Shown: positions 24,801 through 36,910 of the stretch, in pieces | How positions within the stretch are numbered: the stretch's first letter is position 1 | Layout: each line of letters starts with the position of its first letter | Assembly (NCBI RefSeq): GCF_046630445.1 | Contig: NC_092343.1 | Span: 133,913,501 to 133,977,500, forward strand | Length of the DNA: 64,000 nucleotides | Source of the DNA: Rutidosis leptorrhynchoides | Lineage: Eukaryota; Streptophyta; Magnoliopsida; Asterales; Asteraceae | Direction of reading: 5' to 3' | Program-made: the position numbers and the translations under genes | The notes under the pieces: model-generated | Seen by the model: the letters and a program-made list of their open reading frames with translations, nothing else | Told to the model about the DNA's origin: nothing | Databases searched by the model: none

Positions 24801-25332
24801 AGTTAATGGTAGAAGAAAACAGATTTTTCTGGTGGGGAGATTTAAAAGAAGAATGACAGAATTGATAATTTGAAAAATATCAAGGATTAGAATGGGATTA
24901 AGCATTTTCGCAATCTTTTGGATGTATGAACTAAGAAAGAAAGTATAGGAATGTTGAGAATAATGGAACGGAAGAGTTAATTTATAATGAAAATATCAGA
25001 CAGAGTAATTGAGGCAGATCATCGCATTTAATTAAAGAGATTCTAATTTCCTTAAATCTCGAAGAAACCAGATCTTTTAGATTTCCAAGATTTTCTTCAA
25101 ATCTCTTGAATTTTAGAATTCAACAGTGACTACATCAAAAATTTAAGACGAACCTCTATTTAATTCATATCACTCTTTTGTGATAGCTTCATTCGTACTC
25201 TTCGAACAATTGAATTGTGTTATACATATTATTCAATGATGACAAACCTCTAATTATCAACTCATATTGGTCATGAAAACATTATTATTGTTAGTCATGA
25301 CCACCTCACTCAAATTTCGAGACTAAATTTCT
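21842..25332 (+). other. noncoding internal region of element C
   Basis: No retrotransposon domain or long open frame on either strand. It includes a variant of the polypurine motif (TTAACGGGTAG, 22225-22235) followed by ATACCCG, as in the pre-gag position of family A. Two similar ~130-base stretches near 23640-23830 and 23960-24170 (GAAATCTTTA, CTTGC, TTTTCTTCACCAT-like words) suggest an old internal duplication. An AT tract lies at 22728-22750. Confidence 0.6.
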
Positions 25333-25347
25333 TTAACGGGTAGGTAC
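25333..25347 (+). promoter_or_regulatory. polypurine tract of element C
   Basis: TTAACGGGTAGGTAC directly precedes the 3' LTR start TGTGATGACCC. It is the same 15-mer as in family A. Confidence 0.85.
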
Positions 25348-26247
25348 TGTGATGACCCGGGAATTTCTGACTAAATTTAAACTTTATCTTTATATCATTC
25401 CGACACGATAAGCAAAGTCTGTCATATTGAGTCTCGGAAAAATTTTGAACTGTCTTCATATATTCAGTTAACCTTTGACTATTCCCGACGATTCACGAAC
25501 AATCATGTGTAATTAAATATGTAGATAAAAAATATAAATAAAATTTAATGAATATTATACCATTCAATCATCTGAAGTAAATGTGTAAAGCAATATACAA
25601 AATAATTAAGATGTTATTAAAATAAATATATATAGATATATATAGTTATGTACACAATTAATATTATATGAATATTAGTAATATATATAAATATTAAATT
25701 TTCTAATATATTGTTTTATAGAGTATGTATTATCTAAGTAGTAAAATGTAAAGTTAATTACATTATTTGAAATTACAAGATTGAATATAAATGATATATC
25801 AATATTACTTTCATTAATATTACTAAGGTTAATACTAATATTAATATTTGTATTTTTAATATTATTAATTCTAATATGAGATATAAATATATACATATAT
25901 AAAATTTGACATGTATAAGTTATATTATTATTATTCATATTATCATTATTATTAATAATATTAATAGATAAGATTTTTATTATCATTCTTATTATTGATA
26001 TAAAGATTATTATTAGTTATTATTAAATTTACTAATTTTATAATATCTGTATTATTATTATCATTTATTTTGATATCATTATTAATATTGTTAATATAAT
26101 TATTAGTATTATTAATATTAAATTTTCTATTGTATTACTAATAATTTGTATTACTATTAGTATTAATATCTTAATATATGAATTATATATTAAACAAATA
26201 TATAAATAGATTTTTATAAATACATATATATATATATATGTAAATAC

Positions 26248-26338
<91 letters not shown>

Positions 26339-26361
26339 GTATACCAATATATATTTATACG

Positions 26362-26462
<101 letters not shown>

Positions 26463-27512
26463 TATAAAAGGGTATTCTATTACCTATCTCTATCGGTATT
26501 GAATTTTTTTGCTCCTGATTGAAACCTGTCGATTTTTTCTGCTATAAGACAATTAGGTAATTAACCAATTAAAACTTATCAATTAAACTTATTTTTATTA
26601 GCCAAATTAAATCAAAACCCTGTTTTCACAGCTCGATACCTCTGTATATTCACTTTTGAATCAAAAGCTCGAAACCGAATCAAATTCCAAAATCTAAGAA
26701 TGCAAGATTGTTAGAAATTGTCAAATTATATTATCTGTAAGTTTTCAGATCTCTAATTTATCTATTGATTATGAATTTTAGAGTCAAACTTAAAGTTTAA
26801 AAAGTCAAACATTTTGTTCATCATGAAATTCGTAAATTTCTTAATGTTTTTGATTAAATTGATTATTCCTAAAGTTTCAAGGAAGTATTTACAACAAAAT
26901 TCATGTTATAACTTTTATCTAAAACGATCAAAAATTTGAAATTCGATTGGGAGTTCATCGTGTCTTTGACAGTGATAATCAATAACTCGAATTTGAATTT
27001 AATTTCAAAAACTGTAAATACAAAGTTGTTAGGAATCTAATACTAAATCTTTCTGCAAAAATTGATGTTCCAAATCTTTATTTTGATTGTTAATTTTTGA
27101 AGTCAAACCTTTAATCTAAAAAGTCAATTGTTTGATTCAAGAAGAAATTTGATTTCGTGTTAATGTTTTTGTTCAAATTGATAACTAATAATGTTTATAC
27201 GAAGCAAATGGAACACATTTTATGTTATAAGGTTTCTCTAAAATGATCTTAATCTCGAAATCAATTTTTTTTTTGTTTTGTTACTTGTCGAACAGCAACC
27301 CCCAGGTGCTGTTGTTTTTTTTATTTTTCTTATTTTTTTTATAAATAAAGAACGAGGATTATTTATTATATTAGGGAATAATCTAAAATCTAAATAAGTC
27401 TAATAAAAGATTGATGAGAGTATTGATTCTGTTCGATTGATAAACTGGAGAGGAAGATCGATAACAGAAATAATGGTTATGTATTTTCGGTCTGGGTTTT
27501 AAAACAGATAAT

Positions 27513-27585
27513 GGGCAGCAGCTCAATGGTAGGGTGTTGGTGCGAGTGTTCGGGAGGTCATGGGTTCGAGCCCGTTTGGAGCTTT
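27513..27585 (+). ncRNA. tRNA-derived, SINE-like segment (3' LTR of C)
   Basis: Second copy of the element at 18595-18668. A-box-like AGCTCAATGG at 27520-27529; B box GGTTCGAGCCC at 27563-27573, one base different from the 5' copy. Confidence 0.5.
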
Positions 27586-27636
27586 TCTTTTTAGAAACTC
27601 TTTTAAGGTAGCTTTTATTTTTAAAACTTATTATTA

Positions 27637-27668
<32 letters not shown>

Positions 27669-27858
27669 GATATCATTAATTATTGTTACTTGTAATAATA
27701 GAAAAGGAATTCTTATTATTGTTAATACAACTAGTATTGTTATTATTATTATTACTAATACATGTGTATTAATAAAAGTTATCATTTATTAACATTATCA
27801 AGTATTATTGATATTATCACTAATATTAGTATGATTATAGTTATAATTAAGAATATTG

Positions 27859-28031
<173 letters not shown>

Positions 28032-28591
28032 TTTAGCGGCTAATATATGTATTGCCATTATTATTATGTAAACATAAGTACTATGAATAATATTATTATC
28101 ATTTTGTTATTAAGTAACACCATTAAGTATTAATAACGTTATTATTAGTATTCGTATCAATTTTAGACTTATTAGTATTAATAAGAGTATTATTATTAAG
28201 TTTATCATTAGTAATAAGATGATTATTAAATATTAAGTGTTATTATCAAAATGAGTATTTTCTTTACCATCAATACTAAATTTTTCATTTTATTAAAAAC
28301 TACTCTTATTATCATTATTATAAGATTTACCATTAAAACTATCATAATACTATTATCAATAAAATCATTAATATTATTATTATTATTATTAACAAAAATA
28401 TTATTAATATGAATATCATTAGTAGTAATGTTATTATCAATATAATTAAATACAACTTTTTATATATATCAAACGTTATTATCTATCTAAAAATATACTT
28501 AAAAATACATTACATATATGTGTAAATTAATTAGATTAACAACCTTTAAATAAATATCCATATATAATAAATTAAGTATTTTTAATATATG

Positions 28592-28668
<77 letters not shown>

Positions 28669-29759
28669 CTAAATAGATAAAAATCATTATCAAATATATA
28701 TACAAATTAATTGCATAAAGTTATAATTATTCGATTACAAGTATATGTTTTAATATATATACGAATGATATAGGTTCGTGAATCATTATCAAATATATAT
28801 ACAAATTTATGTATTTTTACTACAAAATACATTAGGTGAGTTTCATTTGCCTTTTTACTCTTTACATTTTTGGGCTGAGAATACATGCAAATGCTTTATT
28901 AACTGTTTTACAATATTTATATGCGTGAGTTTCATTACTCCCTTTTTAAATGCTTTTACAATATATATTTTTGGAACTGAGAATACATGCGCTGCTTTTA
29001 TAAATATTTTACGAAATAGACACAAGTAACTGAAACTACATTATATGATTGAATGATCGAAATCGAATATGCCCCTTTTAGTCTGGTAATCTAAGAATTA
29101 GGGAACAGACACCCTAATTGACGCGAATCCTAAAGATAGATCTATCGGGCCCAACAACCCCCATCCAAAGTACCGGATGCTTTAGTACTTCAAAATTTAT
29201 ATCATGTCCGAAGGAGGATCCCGGAATGATGGGGATATTCTAATATGCATATTGTTAATGTCGGTTACCAGGTGTTCACCATATGAATGATATTTTTGTC
29301 TCTATGCATGGGACGTATATTTATGAGAACGGAAAATGAAATCTTATGGTCTATTAAAATTATGAAATGATTATTTATGTTAAACTAATGAACTCACCAA
29401 CCTTTTGGTTGACACTTGAAAGCATGTTTATTCTCAGGTACGAAAGAAATCTTCCGCTGTGCATTTGCTCATTTTAGAAATATTACTTGAAGTCATTTAT
29501 GGCATGTTTCAAAAGACGTTGCATTCGAGTCGTTGAGTTCATCAAGATTATTATTAAGTCAATTATAGTTGAACATATTATGAAATGGTATGCCTGCCGT
29601 CAACTTTCGATGTAATGAAAGATTGTCTTTTCAAAAATGAATGTAATGTTTGTAAAATGTATCATATAGAGGTTAAGTACCTCGCGATGTAATCAACTGT
29701 TGTGAATCGTTTATAATCGATATGGACTTCGTCCGGATGGATTAGGAAGGGTCGCTTCA

Positions 29760-29764
29760 TGTAG
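29760..29764 (+). repeat. target-site duplication of element C, right copy (TGTAG)
   Basis: Pairs with 16550-16554. Confidence 0.9.
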
Positions 29765-30266
29765 GCTCTAATACTTTATTTATGGGGTTCGTGGAAAGTT
29801 AAGCCTTGATAATTGGGTGCTCGTGAGATCAACTTTTAGAATGTATTACTATTATTTCAACATTATAAATCTTGTGGTTCAGCTTACTTACTTACATACT
29901 TACTTACTAAACCTATGATTTCACCAACGTTTTTCGTTAACAGATTTTCTATGTTTTTCTCAGGTCCTTGAACGATATGTGTTACATGCTTCCACTCACT
30001 ATTTTTGATACTTGCTTGGATGTCGAGTATACATGCATACATGGAGCGTCTTTTGACTTTACTTTAAATTGTGTCGCATAGGTTTCATTTATACTTAAAA
30101 CGTGTAACGTAACTAGTTGTCGAACTACTTTTATAAACTTGAAACATCTTTACATTTGAAATGAATGCGACATATTTTTGGTCAAACGTTGTTTTAAAGA
30201 CTTATGACCACGTAACAGGACCTAAGTAGACGGCGCCGTCAATGACGATTTTTTCGGGTCGCTACA
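29765..30266 (+). repeat. 3' LTR of element B, last part
   Basis: Continues the LTR that stops at 16554. It holds the conserved hairpin (AACG-TTTTT-CGTT, 29926-29938) with TTTTTCTCAGGT downstream. It ends GGGTCGCTACA and matches the reverse complement of 60877 onward. The next five bases, CGATC (30267-30271), should be the right target duplication of B. Confidence 0.85.
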
Positions 30267-30661
30267 CGATCTTTCAAAGTAACTGAACGGATATGACCGG
30301 TGGCTTATCGGCTAAAGCTACCGCAGGAACTTAGTAGCATCCACAACAAGTTTCACGTGTCTAATTTAAAGAAGTGCTTGGCGGAAGAGGATGTCATCAT
30401 ACCTCTCGACGAAATCCCTATTGATGACAAACCTCACTGTGTAGAAGAACAAGTTGAAGTTATGGACCGTTCGGTCAAGGGCCTTAAGAAAAGCAAAATA
30501 CAGATCGTCAGGGTTCGTTGGAAGGCGAGACGAGGACCCGAGTTCATTTGGGAGCGTGAAGACCATATAAAACAAAGTATCCGCCCATTTTTGCCGAGGC
30601 ATCGCCAGAGGAAAACACTACCTGAAATTTCGGGATAAAATTTCCTTTAATGGTTAGGTAA
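30267..30661 (+). pseudogene. C-terminal end of pol (integrase tail) of element D
   Basis: Remnant of a gypsy polyprotein into which B inserted. The frame reads SFKVTERI, a stop at 30294-30296, then [32 protein letters not shown], and a tail with VRVRWKARRGPEF and WERED. These match the integrase C-terminal and chromodomain-like tail of A2. The open part runs 30300-30638. The polypurine tract GGTTAGGTAA abuts the LTR start at 30662. The N-terminal part of D must lie left of B, outside the window. Confidence 0.85.
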
Positions 30662-31190
30662 TGTAACAACCTCCCTTTTTCGTTATTATTTAACGTTAAT
30701 TCATTAATGCCGTTAATCAACATCTATGTCATTGTGTGTTATTAATATATATATTAATAAATGTGTCCCGACATAATAAATAATATTCTAATATTATTTA
30801 ATAATCATAAATATACATTTATTTATTATTACATGCTTATGTGTTACGGTATAGATCTTTCTAGAAATCGTCTCGGTTTTCAAACCGACAATCGTCAAAT
30901 ATGACTTTTCGTAATTTTTGTCACTATTAAGGCATTCTTATGTCAAGTTATTCTAATAAATAATTATTTCTAATAATTATGAATTTATATAATTATTTCT
31001 ATACACGGTTTATTATTTTTCGCGAGTCGTGTTTTTCATAAAGGGCACTCATGGAATACAAAAAATTAAGTTTACTAATTGCTCTATTAGTTCTTAAAAT
31101 TGATTTGAATTGTAGTAATTAGTAAATTCAATGGCTAACAATAATTTAAGATTTTAATAATTGCTCTACTAAAACTTTCTTGATGTATAT
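30662..31190 (+). repeat. start of the 3' LTR of element D
   Basis: Begins TGTAACAACCTCCC, resembling the start of the B LTR (TGTAACATCCCGC), followed by TTTTTCGTT in both. The right limit is not defined; the end given is where I stop seeing plausible LTR sequence before the MITE. Confidence 0.6.
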
Positions 31191-31213
31191 ACCTTATTTG
31201 CTATATTTTTATG

Positions 31214-31707
31214 GGATTATATATCGGGAGACCACCTAAATTTATCGTTTTGTGATTTTAGGCCACGTATATTTAAAATTGATTTTGTAGGCCACTCAAA
31301 TTTATCTTTTCGTGTTTACAGGTCACCTATATTCGAAAATGATTTTTTAGGTAATTCTGGTTCGTGTGTTCTGCCATCGGTCCCAATTTCGGCTAAAATC
31401 TAATTAGAAAAATGTAAAAAATAACAAATAATCAAGTTTTTCTTAATTACAATTATTTATATGACGATTAATTCATACCAAATACACGAGTATTTACGTT
31501 TTTTTATAATTTTTTACAAAAAATTTTAGTCGGATTTGATATATACGTAACAACATACGAATTCGGATGACCTACGAATCATTTTCAAACATGGGTGACC
31601 TACAAACACGAATAACTAAACGTGGGTGGCCTACAAAATCATTTTCAAATATGGGTGGCTTACAAACACAAAAAAATAAACTTTGGTGATCTCCCGATAT
31701 ATAATCC
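31214..31707. mobile_element. MITE or foldback element with long inverted arms
   Basis: The left end GGATTATATATCGGGAG is repeated inverted at the right end (31691-31707). Both arms contain repeated sub-blocks built on GGCCAC/GGTCACC, AAATTTATC and AAAATGATTTT words, so the arms could fold over more than 150 bases each. There is no coding capacity. Flanks are T-rich (TTTTTAT on both sides), so a target duplication cannot be set with certainty. The superfamily is unknown. Confidence 0.75.
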
Positions 31708-31956
31708 TTTTTTTATTTATATATAACGTACATGTGTGTCTTTTTTTTTTCTTATTCATTGTGATGCATTTTCCTAGTATGAAGATCGTTTAAGGTCATA
31801 TTTTCAAGATCACACACCACATTATCTTAAGTTTTGTCATGACCGTATGCAGCTTACTACAAATATATTGCCATAAAATGATCCTCATTGATGATGCGGT
31901 TTGCGACGTACTTTGTGTTATGTTTTAATGCGACCTTTTAGCTTTATCTTCGGTAT

Positions 31957-31987
<31 letters not shown>

Positions 31988-31988
31988 T
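31957..31988. repeat. (TG)n(TA)n compound microsatellite
   Basis: TG units run directly into TA units. Confidence 0.9.
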
Positions 31989-32068
31989 GTGAAGGGATCC
32001 AGAGAGAACTATGGGTGGTAGAGAACCCATAGAAACTGCATATTGAGCTCAATCTGCACACAGATTGA

Positions 32069-32069
<1 letters not shown>

Positions 32070-32142
<73 letters not shown>
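32070..32142. repeat. (TA)n microsatellite
   Basis: About 36 uninterrupted units, just after a small hairpin CTCAATCTG/CAGATTGAG at 32047-32068. Confidence 0.95.
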
Positions 32143-32149
<7 letters not shown>

Positions 32150-33310
32150 GAAAAATTGGGTTAAGATGGGGGTTTTCCCAAACTTTGGACGTAAATATTC
32201 ATATTACTTATGAATGGCATTTATATTGTTACGGTCTTACAGAGCTTGTCACAAGGGCTTCACAACGATATATTATGTGTCCAAAGCTTTTGTCGTAGTG
32301 AATGAGATATCTTTATCAAAACATAGGCGGTTGGATGTTTAAATGGGTACGTTTTAACCCATGATCCATCAAGTGTAATGGGCTGTTGTTTCATCAGTTT
32401 AAGTGGGCTATTTGCTGGCATGAGAGCTATCAATGGGCTCTCTTGAAAACATAAGACATTGGATCCACCAGGTGACCTGTTCGGAATAAATGGGCTGATC
32501 CATGACCCATGATGGTGACGCACTCTTACAACTAACAACAGTTACGTGGAGATTACTAAGAGCCTCAAATTGATGTCAATTGATTACTTGTTGGGTAATT
32601 ATGATAATCCATTGATTAATCCATTATAGTCACGTAAGGTTTAATTGCATGGATAGAAGTTGATCAATAAGATGTTATTTTATATGTTATGTTTAATGTT
32701 TTATTAATGTCTAATTAGAAAGTGGTAGTTTGAAGTAGTATGAGATGGTTGACCGAAATATTATGTGAAGTGGGAGTGAGTCATAGGTGAAGATAGGTGG
32801 AGTAAATGCTGATGTACGTGGACTACATGACTGCCAATTTTTTACTTGGCTATATATAGCCATGAGATGTGTTATGAATGAAATGAAATAAATAAAAGGT
32901 AGAAGAGTAAGCAGAATGTAGTCCGTACATTATTTTTGTTTCTTTATACTCATTTAATATTTTGAGTATATATTTGCAAGTATTTTGAGTATGTTACGGA
33001 GCAAGAAAAATGAAAGAGACTTGTATGTTCCCACATTACTCTCCTTAATGAACTTAATCATGGGTAATTAAATAAATCAGTTATACATCAAGCTATTTAA
33101 AGGCTTCACCTCCACCACCATGGAAATCACTTGCAATCCAAGAAACCTACAACAGGAAAACCCAGTAATCATACACGTACTCTCTACTGTTTTTTCAGGA
33201 AAGTTTTAAACTCCGGCTGTACGCAGCTTTAGGCCGTCGTACCCTCGAAACAGGCTCGTATCTGTTTTTAAGGGAATTGCGTTCAACGCAAGATCCGGCC
33301 TTTCACTTTA
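32143..33310 (+). other. unassigned stretch with copia-LTR-like features
   Basis: Starts with TGTTGTTGGAAAAATTGGG, a TGTTGG-type start common to plant copia LTRs. It holds a TATA-box-like palindrome GGCTATATATAGCC near 32848-32861, then AAATAAATAAAAG about 35 bases on. No matching end or second copy is in the window. The last 120 bases (33190-33310) are GC-richer and hold three small hairpins. It could be a solo or truncated copia LTR with leader. Confidence 0.35.
32851..32859 (+). promoter_or_regulatory. TATA-box candidate
   Basis: TATATATAG in a 14-base palindrome, with A-rich leader and polyadenylation-like words downstream. No gene is attached to it. Confidence 0.35.
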
Positions 33311-34277
33311 TTGTGACGTTTGTTTGATTCTTTTACAACTGTTTCTGGCTAGTTTTATGGTGCAACCACATCTTTATGGTTAATTTGGTTAACATCTGCT
33401 TCTGTCCTTTTGTTATTACTGCACCCGTATTTGTATTTCATTTTATGTAGTGTTACTATGAATTTGATAATATATAAAACTCAGTTTGTATTTTGTTTAT
33501 TATTCCTATAGTCTTAAAACAGATACCCATCGTTAAGAAACGATTTTCTAAACATAAGGTTTAGTGGCTCACCCTATCATATTATCAGATTAGATTGATA
33601 ATATTGGTATCGTGTCCATCACTAATCACTAATATAGATTATATTGCAATCCTTATTTGTTTAAACAGCTCCTAGAAGCATATTATTCAAAAGGTTTCTA
33701 TTATATACGGAGTAATTGTTTATGATGGTTCAGTTGTCATTTACATATACATGTTTGTCATTGTTATTTCCAGCACTTGTTTCCACGTATTTTGTCACTT
33801 TCGTATGTTTCAATTTAAAATCTGTATTTTAATAGCTTGTGTGAACTGGAAGTATAAACCGTTTTTTAAGTGTGCGTGTGGGGTATGGTTTTGCTTAATG
33901 CATATTACCTTTCGAACTGAGTTTTTTTTTTTTAGTTGTCTTTCTATTTAAAACTGCTCTTAATGGTTTAAATTATTTAGAGGTGAATGTATTGTAGTTT
34001 GGATCAAACGAGTTTTTGTGTCCAACCCTTATTTTTGTGAAATAGTTCGTGTTGCCTCAAACCCAGTTTTGTTACCGTCTAATTTTTTTTTTTTTTTTGT
34101 TCTGAAGTTTTCAAACTTGGGTTTAAACTCAGTTTGACCCACTTGGGTAGTTATCTTCGACTGAAGTACTTACGTTGATGGATTAACTATGATGGTCCTG
34201 ATTCTGTTGTGTTTGAAAAACTTGTTTTCATCACAGAATCGATTGTTTCAACCGGTACATATTGATTCTAGAACTAA
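33311..34277. other. AT-rich intergenic sequence, nothing recognised
   Basis: T-runs and short open frames only; no repeat with the rest of the window. Confidence 0.5.
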
Positions 34278-34294
34278 GACCATTCACTATGGTG
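34278..34294 (-). repeat. candidate terminal inverted repeat of a PIF/Harbinger element
   Basis: GACCATTCACTATGGTG, preceded by TAA (34275-34277), the 3-bp target duplication typical of PIF/Harbinger. It lies 3' of the transposase remnant. The other end is beyond element F and not visible, so this is tentative. Confidence 0.4.
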
Positions 34295-34772
34295 ATTTAA
34301 AATGTTGTGGTGTTGTGGTGTTGTGGGGGGATTTTTGCTGATGTGACATTGTTGCGAGGGTGAATGGACGCTGTGGTAAATATATTGTTGTGCTGTTGTG
34401 GAGCGCTAATGTGGCTTTTATTTTGCAATTTTTTTTGTATTTATAACATTAATTAAACAAGAAAATACATAATATTAAAATAAAAGTTACATAATATTAA
34501 AATAAAACTTACATAAATATTAAAATAAAACAACTAAAAATTACATAATCATTAAAATGCTTAAAATAAAAATTACATAGATTGAAATTTTAATTATGAA
34601 AGCTACGAAAGTTTGCTGGCAAGTTCCAAATGTTCTCGGTAAGATCTTCTCGAAGTTGATCGTGCACTCTTCGATCGCGTATCTCTCTACTTATCGTATT
34701 CCGATCTCTTGTTGTATTTCTGATATTCCTTGTCGGACGATTATGTGGGTCAGCAAACATTGCTTGTTCGAT

Positions 34773-35370
34773 TTAGCTAATTTGGAAATCGTTATCCTCT
34801 TGAATCATATTATGCAACAAAATACAAGTATTCATGTATTCCTTTAATTTATTGAATCTTATTACTCTAGCGGGGGATTTCAAAATAGCAAATCTACCTT
34901 GAAGAATACCAAATGTTCTTTCAACATCTTTTCGGGCACTTTCTTGAAACCTTTTGAACTTTGTACGTTTGTCATCCGTTGGTTGTGAATAACCTTTAAT
35001 AAGGGTTGCCCAATCCGGATATATACCATCAGCAAGATAATAGCCTTTTGTGTAGTGGTGCCCATTTACAGTAAATGATGCTGGTGGCACCGATCCATTT
35101 TTAAGTGCATCAAAAAGAGGGGAATTATTTAGAACATTAATGTTATTATTCGAACCCGTCATACCAAAAAATGCATGCCAAATCCACATATCATGTGAAG
35201 CAACCGCTTCGAGCATGACCGTTGGCCCTTGTTGGTCACCCCTAGTGTATTGACCTTTCCACGTATTAGGGAAATTTTTCCATTGTCAATGCATGCAGTC
35301 AATACTACCTAACATCCCCCTAAAACCATGTTTCTCTTCGTGAGCACTATATAAACGTGCTATGCCGGTT
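34773..35370 (-). pseudogene. PIF/Harbinger (HARBI1-like) transposase, main fragment
   Basis: DDE transposase of cut-and-paste DNA transposons. The minus strand reads ARLYSAHEEKHGFRG, GSIDCMH with the first catalytic Asp (codon 35298-35300), a stop at 35286-35288 where the family has Trp, then WKNFPNTWKGQYTRG, MLEAVASHDMWIWHAFFG, GYYLADGIYPDW with the second Asp, and RKDVERTFGILQGRF with the final acidic residue, ending at 34773. The N-terminal side continues across element I into 43718-43779. It is broken by a stop and by two retrotransposon insertions (I and F). No Myb-like partner gene is visible. Confidence 0.9.
35366..35370 (+). repeat. target-site duplication of element I, left copy (CGGTT)
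   Basis: Identical to 43718-43722. Confidence 0.92.
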
Positions 35371-35484
35371 TGTAAGACCCGAATATTTATCTTGTATACT
35401 TGTGTACTTATGACATTCGAGAACGGGCTTCGTTGAATATTGTTATGTAATTAAAAAGGTAAAAGAATCTGAAACTGGCTACTT

Positions 35485-35516
35485 GCGCGCCGCGCGGGTC
35501 AGGGGCGCGCCGCGCC
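35485..35516 (+). repeat. paired GC-rich words near the LTR start of I
   Basis: GCGCGCCGCGC and GGCGCGCCGCGCC, 8 bases apart, in AT-rich surroundings. A second pair lies at 37583-37615 near the LTR end, and both pairs recur in the 3' LTR (41532-41563, 43607-43639). Confidence 0.9.
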
Positions 35517-36723
35517 AAATCACGCAGACAGCTCTCTTCTTCTTTTAATTGTTTTAAATGAAGGGCAATTGGGTAATTTCACTTGGGGCCGGATTTGAGA
35601 GCCATATTAGCTGGTTTGGATCAGTTTTGGATCATTTTCACATCCATTCATCACTCTCAAACTATTTTAGAGAGAGAGAGATTCTAGAGAGAGATTTAGG
35701 GTTTTGGTGAAGAAGGAGGCCGAATTGATCAAAAGCTCGAGTTCTAAAGTTGTTCCTTTCGTTCCTAGCTACGTTGTGGTGGTATTGGTAAGCTCAAACT
35801 CCGAATTTCATCTATTTGATTTGATATTCAAGTTAGGGTTTGAGTTAGTTTGATGAAAAACCCTTTTAGATGATGAAATGGGTTTAGTGATGCTATTAAT
35901 TGGGTTTATTGTTAATTGTTGGTGGATTTTGGGTTGGTGAACTAATTGGCCATGTTTAGGACTTGAAATTGAGTTTAATCACTTAAGTTAGTGATTATGG
36001 AAGTATTGAAACCCATTTAAGGTTATTTGGTTGACTAATTGTGACTTTGGGTCAAATTAGGGTTTGGTGGTGATTATGGCCCATTTGGCGATTTAATGAG
36101 GTTTATAAACTTGAAATGGATTAAGGTGAAGTATAAAACCAAGTTAAATGTGTTTTGGTGTCAAAACTTGTAAATGGTGAGATTTTGACCTTATGGGTCA
36201 AAATTAGGGTTTAAGTGTCAAAATGGGTATGACACGTGTTTAACACTTGAGTTCGGGTTTAATTGGCGTATTAGGACCATTCTCACTTGTGTTAGTGATT
36301 ATTGGTTAGTTTTGGGCACGGTTTGTGCTTGGAAGTGCATTTGGGTCGAAATTGCACTAAGTGACGAATTGAGTTGATTTGTAAATCCACTCTAAGTGTA
36401 TTGTTGTAATTGTGATAATAGAATAGGTATTTTCCATTGGCAAGTTGCGGTTTACTTGGAAGCTTTCGTCAAGACTTCAAGGTGAGTGATAATATCCTAT
36501 GTGCATATGTATGTGTAGGATGGGTGTGGGTCGGGTGAAGTGATTCTCGGCTATAGAGCTCACTTCACATGTAGGTGGACTTGATGGACTTTTGCATGAG
36601 TCCAATTGGCACGATTGTGCGTTTTGGTTGACCATCTTTGGCGAAGTACACGTTCGCGTGTACATTATCACACGTGGTTGTGATGTGGTTGATATAACCC
36701 CAATGGCGAAGGGTTTAATGTTG

Positions 36724-36910
36724 AGAAGTGAATCGCGTGTGTATTCGGATTCACGATGACTCGTGTAGTTCGGTCATCTTATTGAGGTGGTAATCTCGTG
36801 TGGTTTTGGATTACTAAGGCTCGTGTAGTTCGGCCAACCTCGATGTTGTGAAGATAGTAATCTCGTGTGGTTTCGGATTACTAAGGCTCGTGTAGTTCGG
36901 CCAATCTTCA
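36724..36910 (+). repeat. structured repeat units in the 5' LTR of I
   Basis: Three units, each with two hairpins whose loops contain CGTGTAGTTCG or CGTGTGGTTTTG-like words. Unit 2: inner stems GTAATC/GATTAC and GGC/GCC, outer stem ATTGAGGT/ACCTCGAT. Unit 3: inner AGTAATC/GATTACT and GGC/GCC, outer TGAAGAT/ATCTTCA. Unit 1: GTGAATC/GATTCAC and GATGAC/GTCATC with no clear outer stem. Repeated in the 3' LTR at 42783-42965. Confidence 0.8.
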
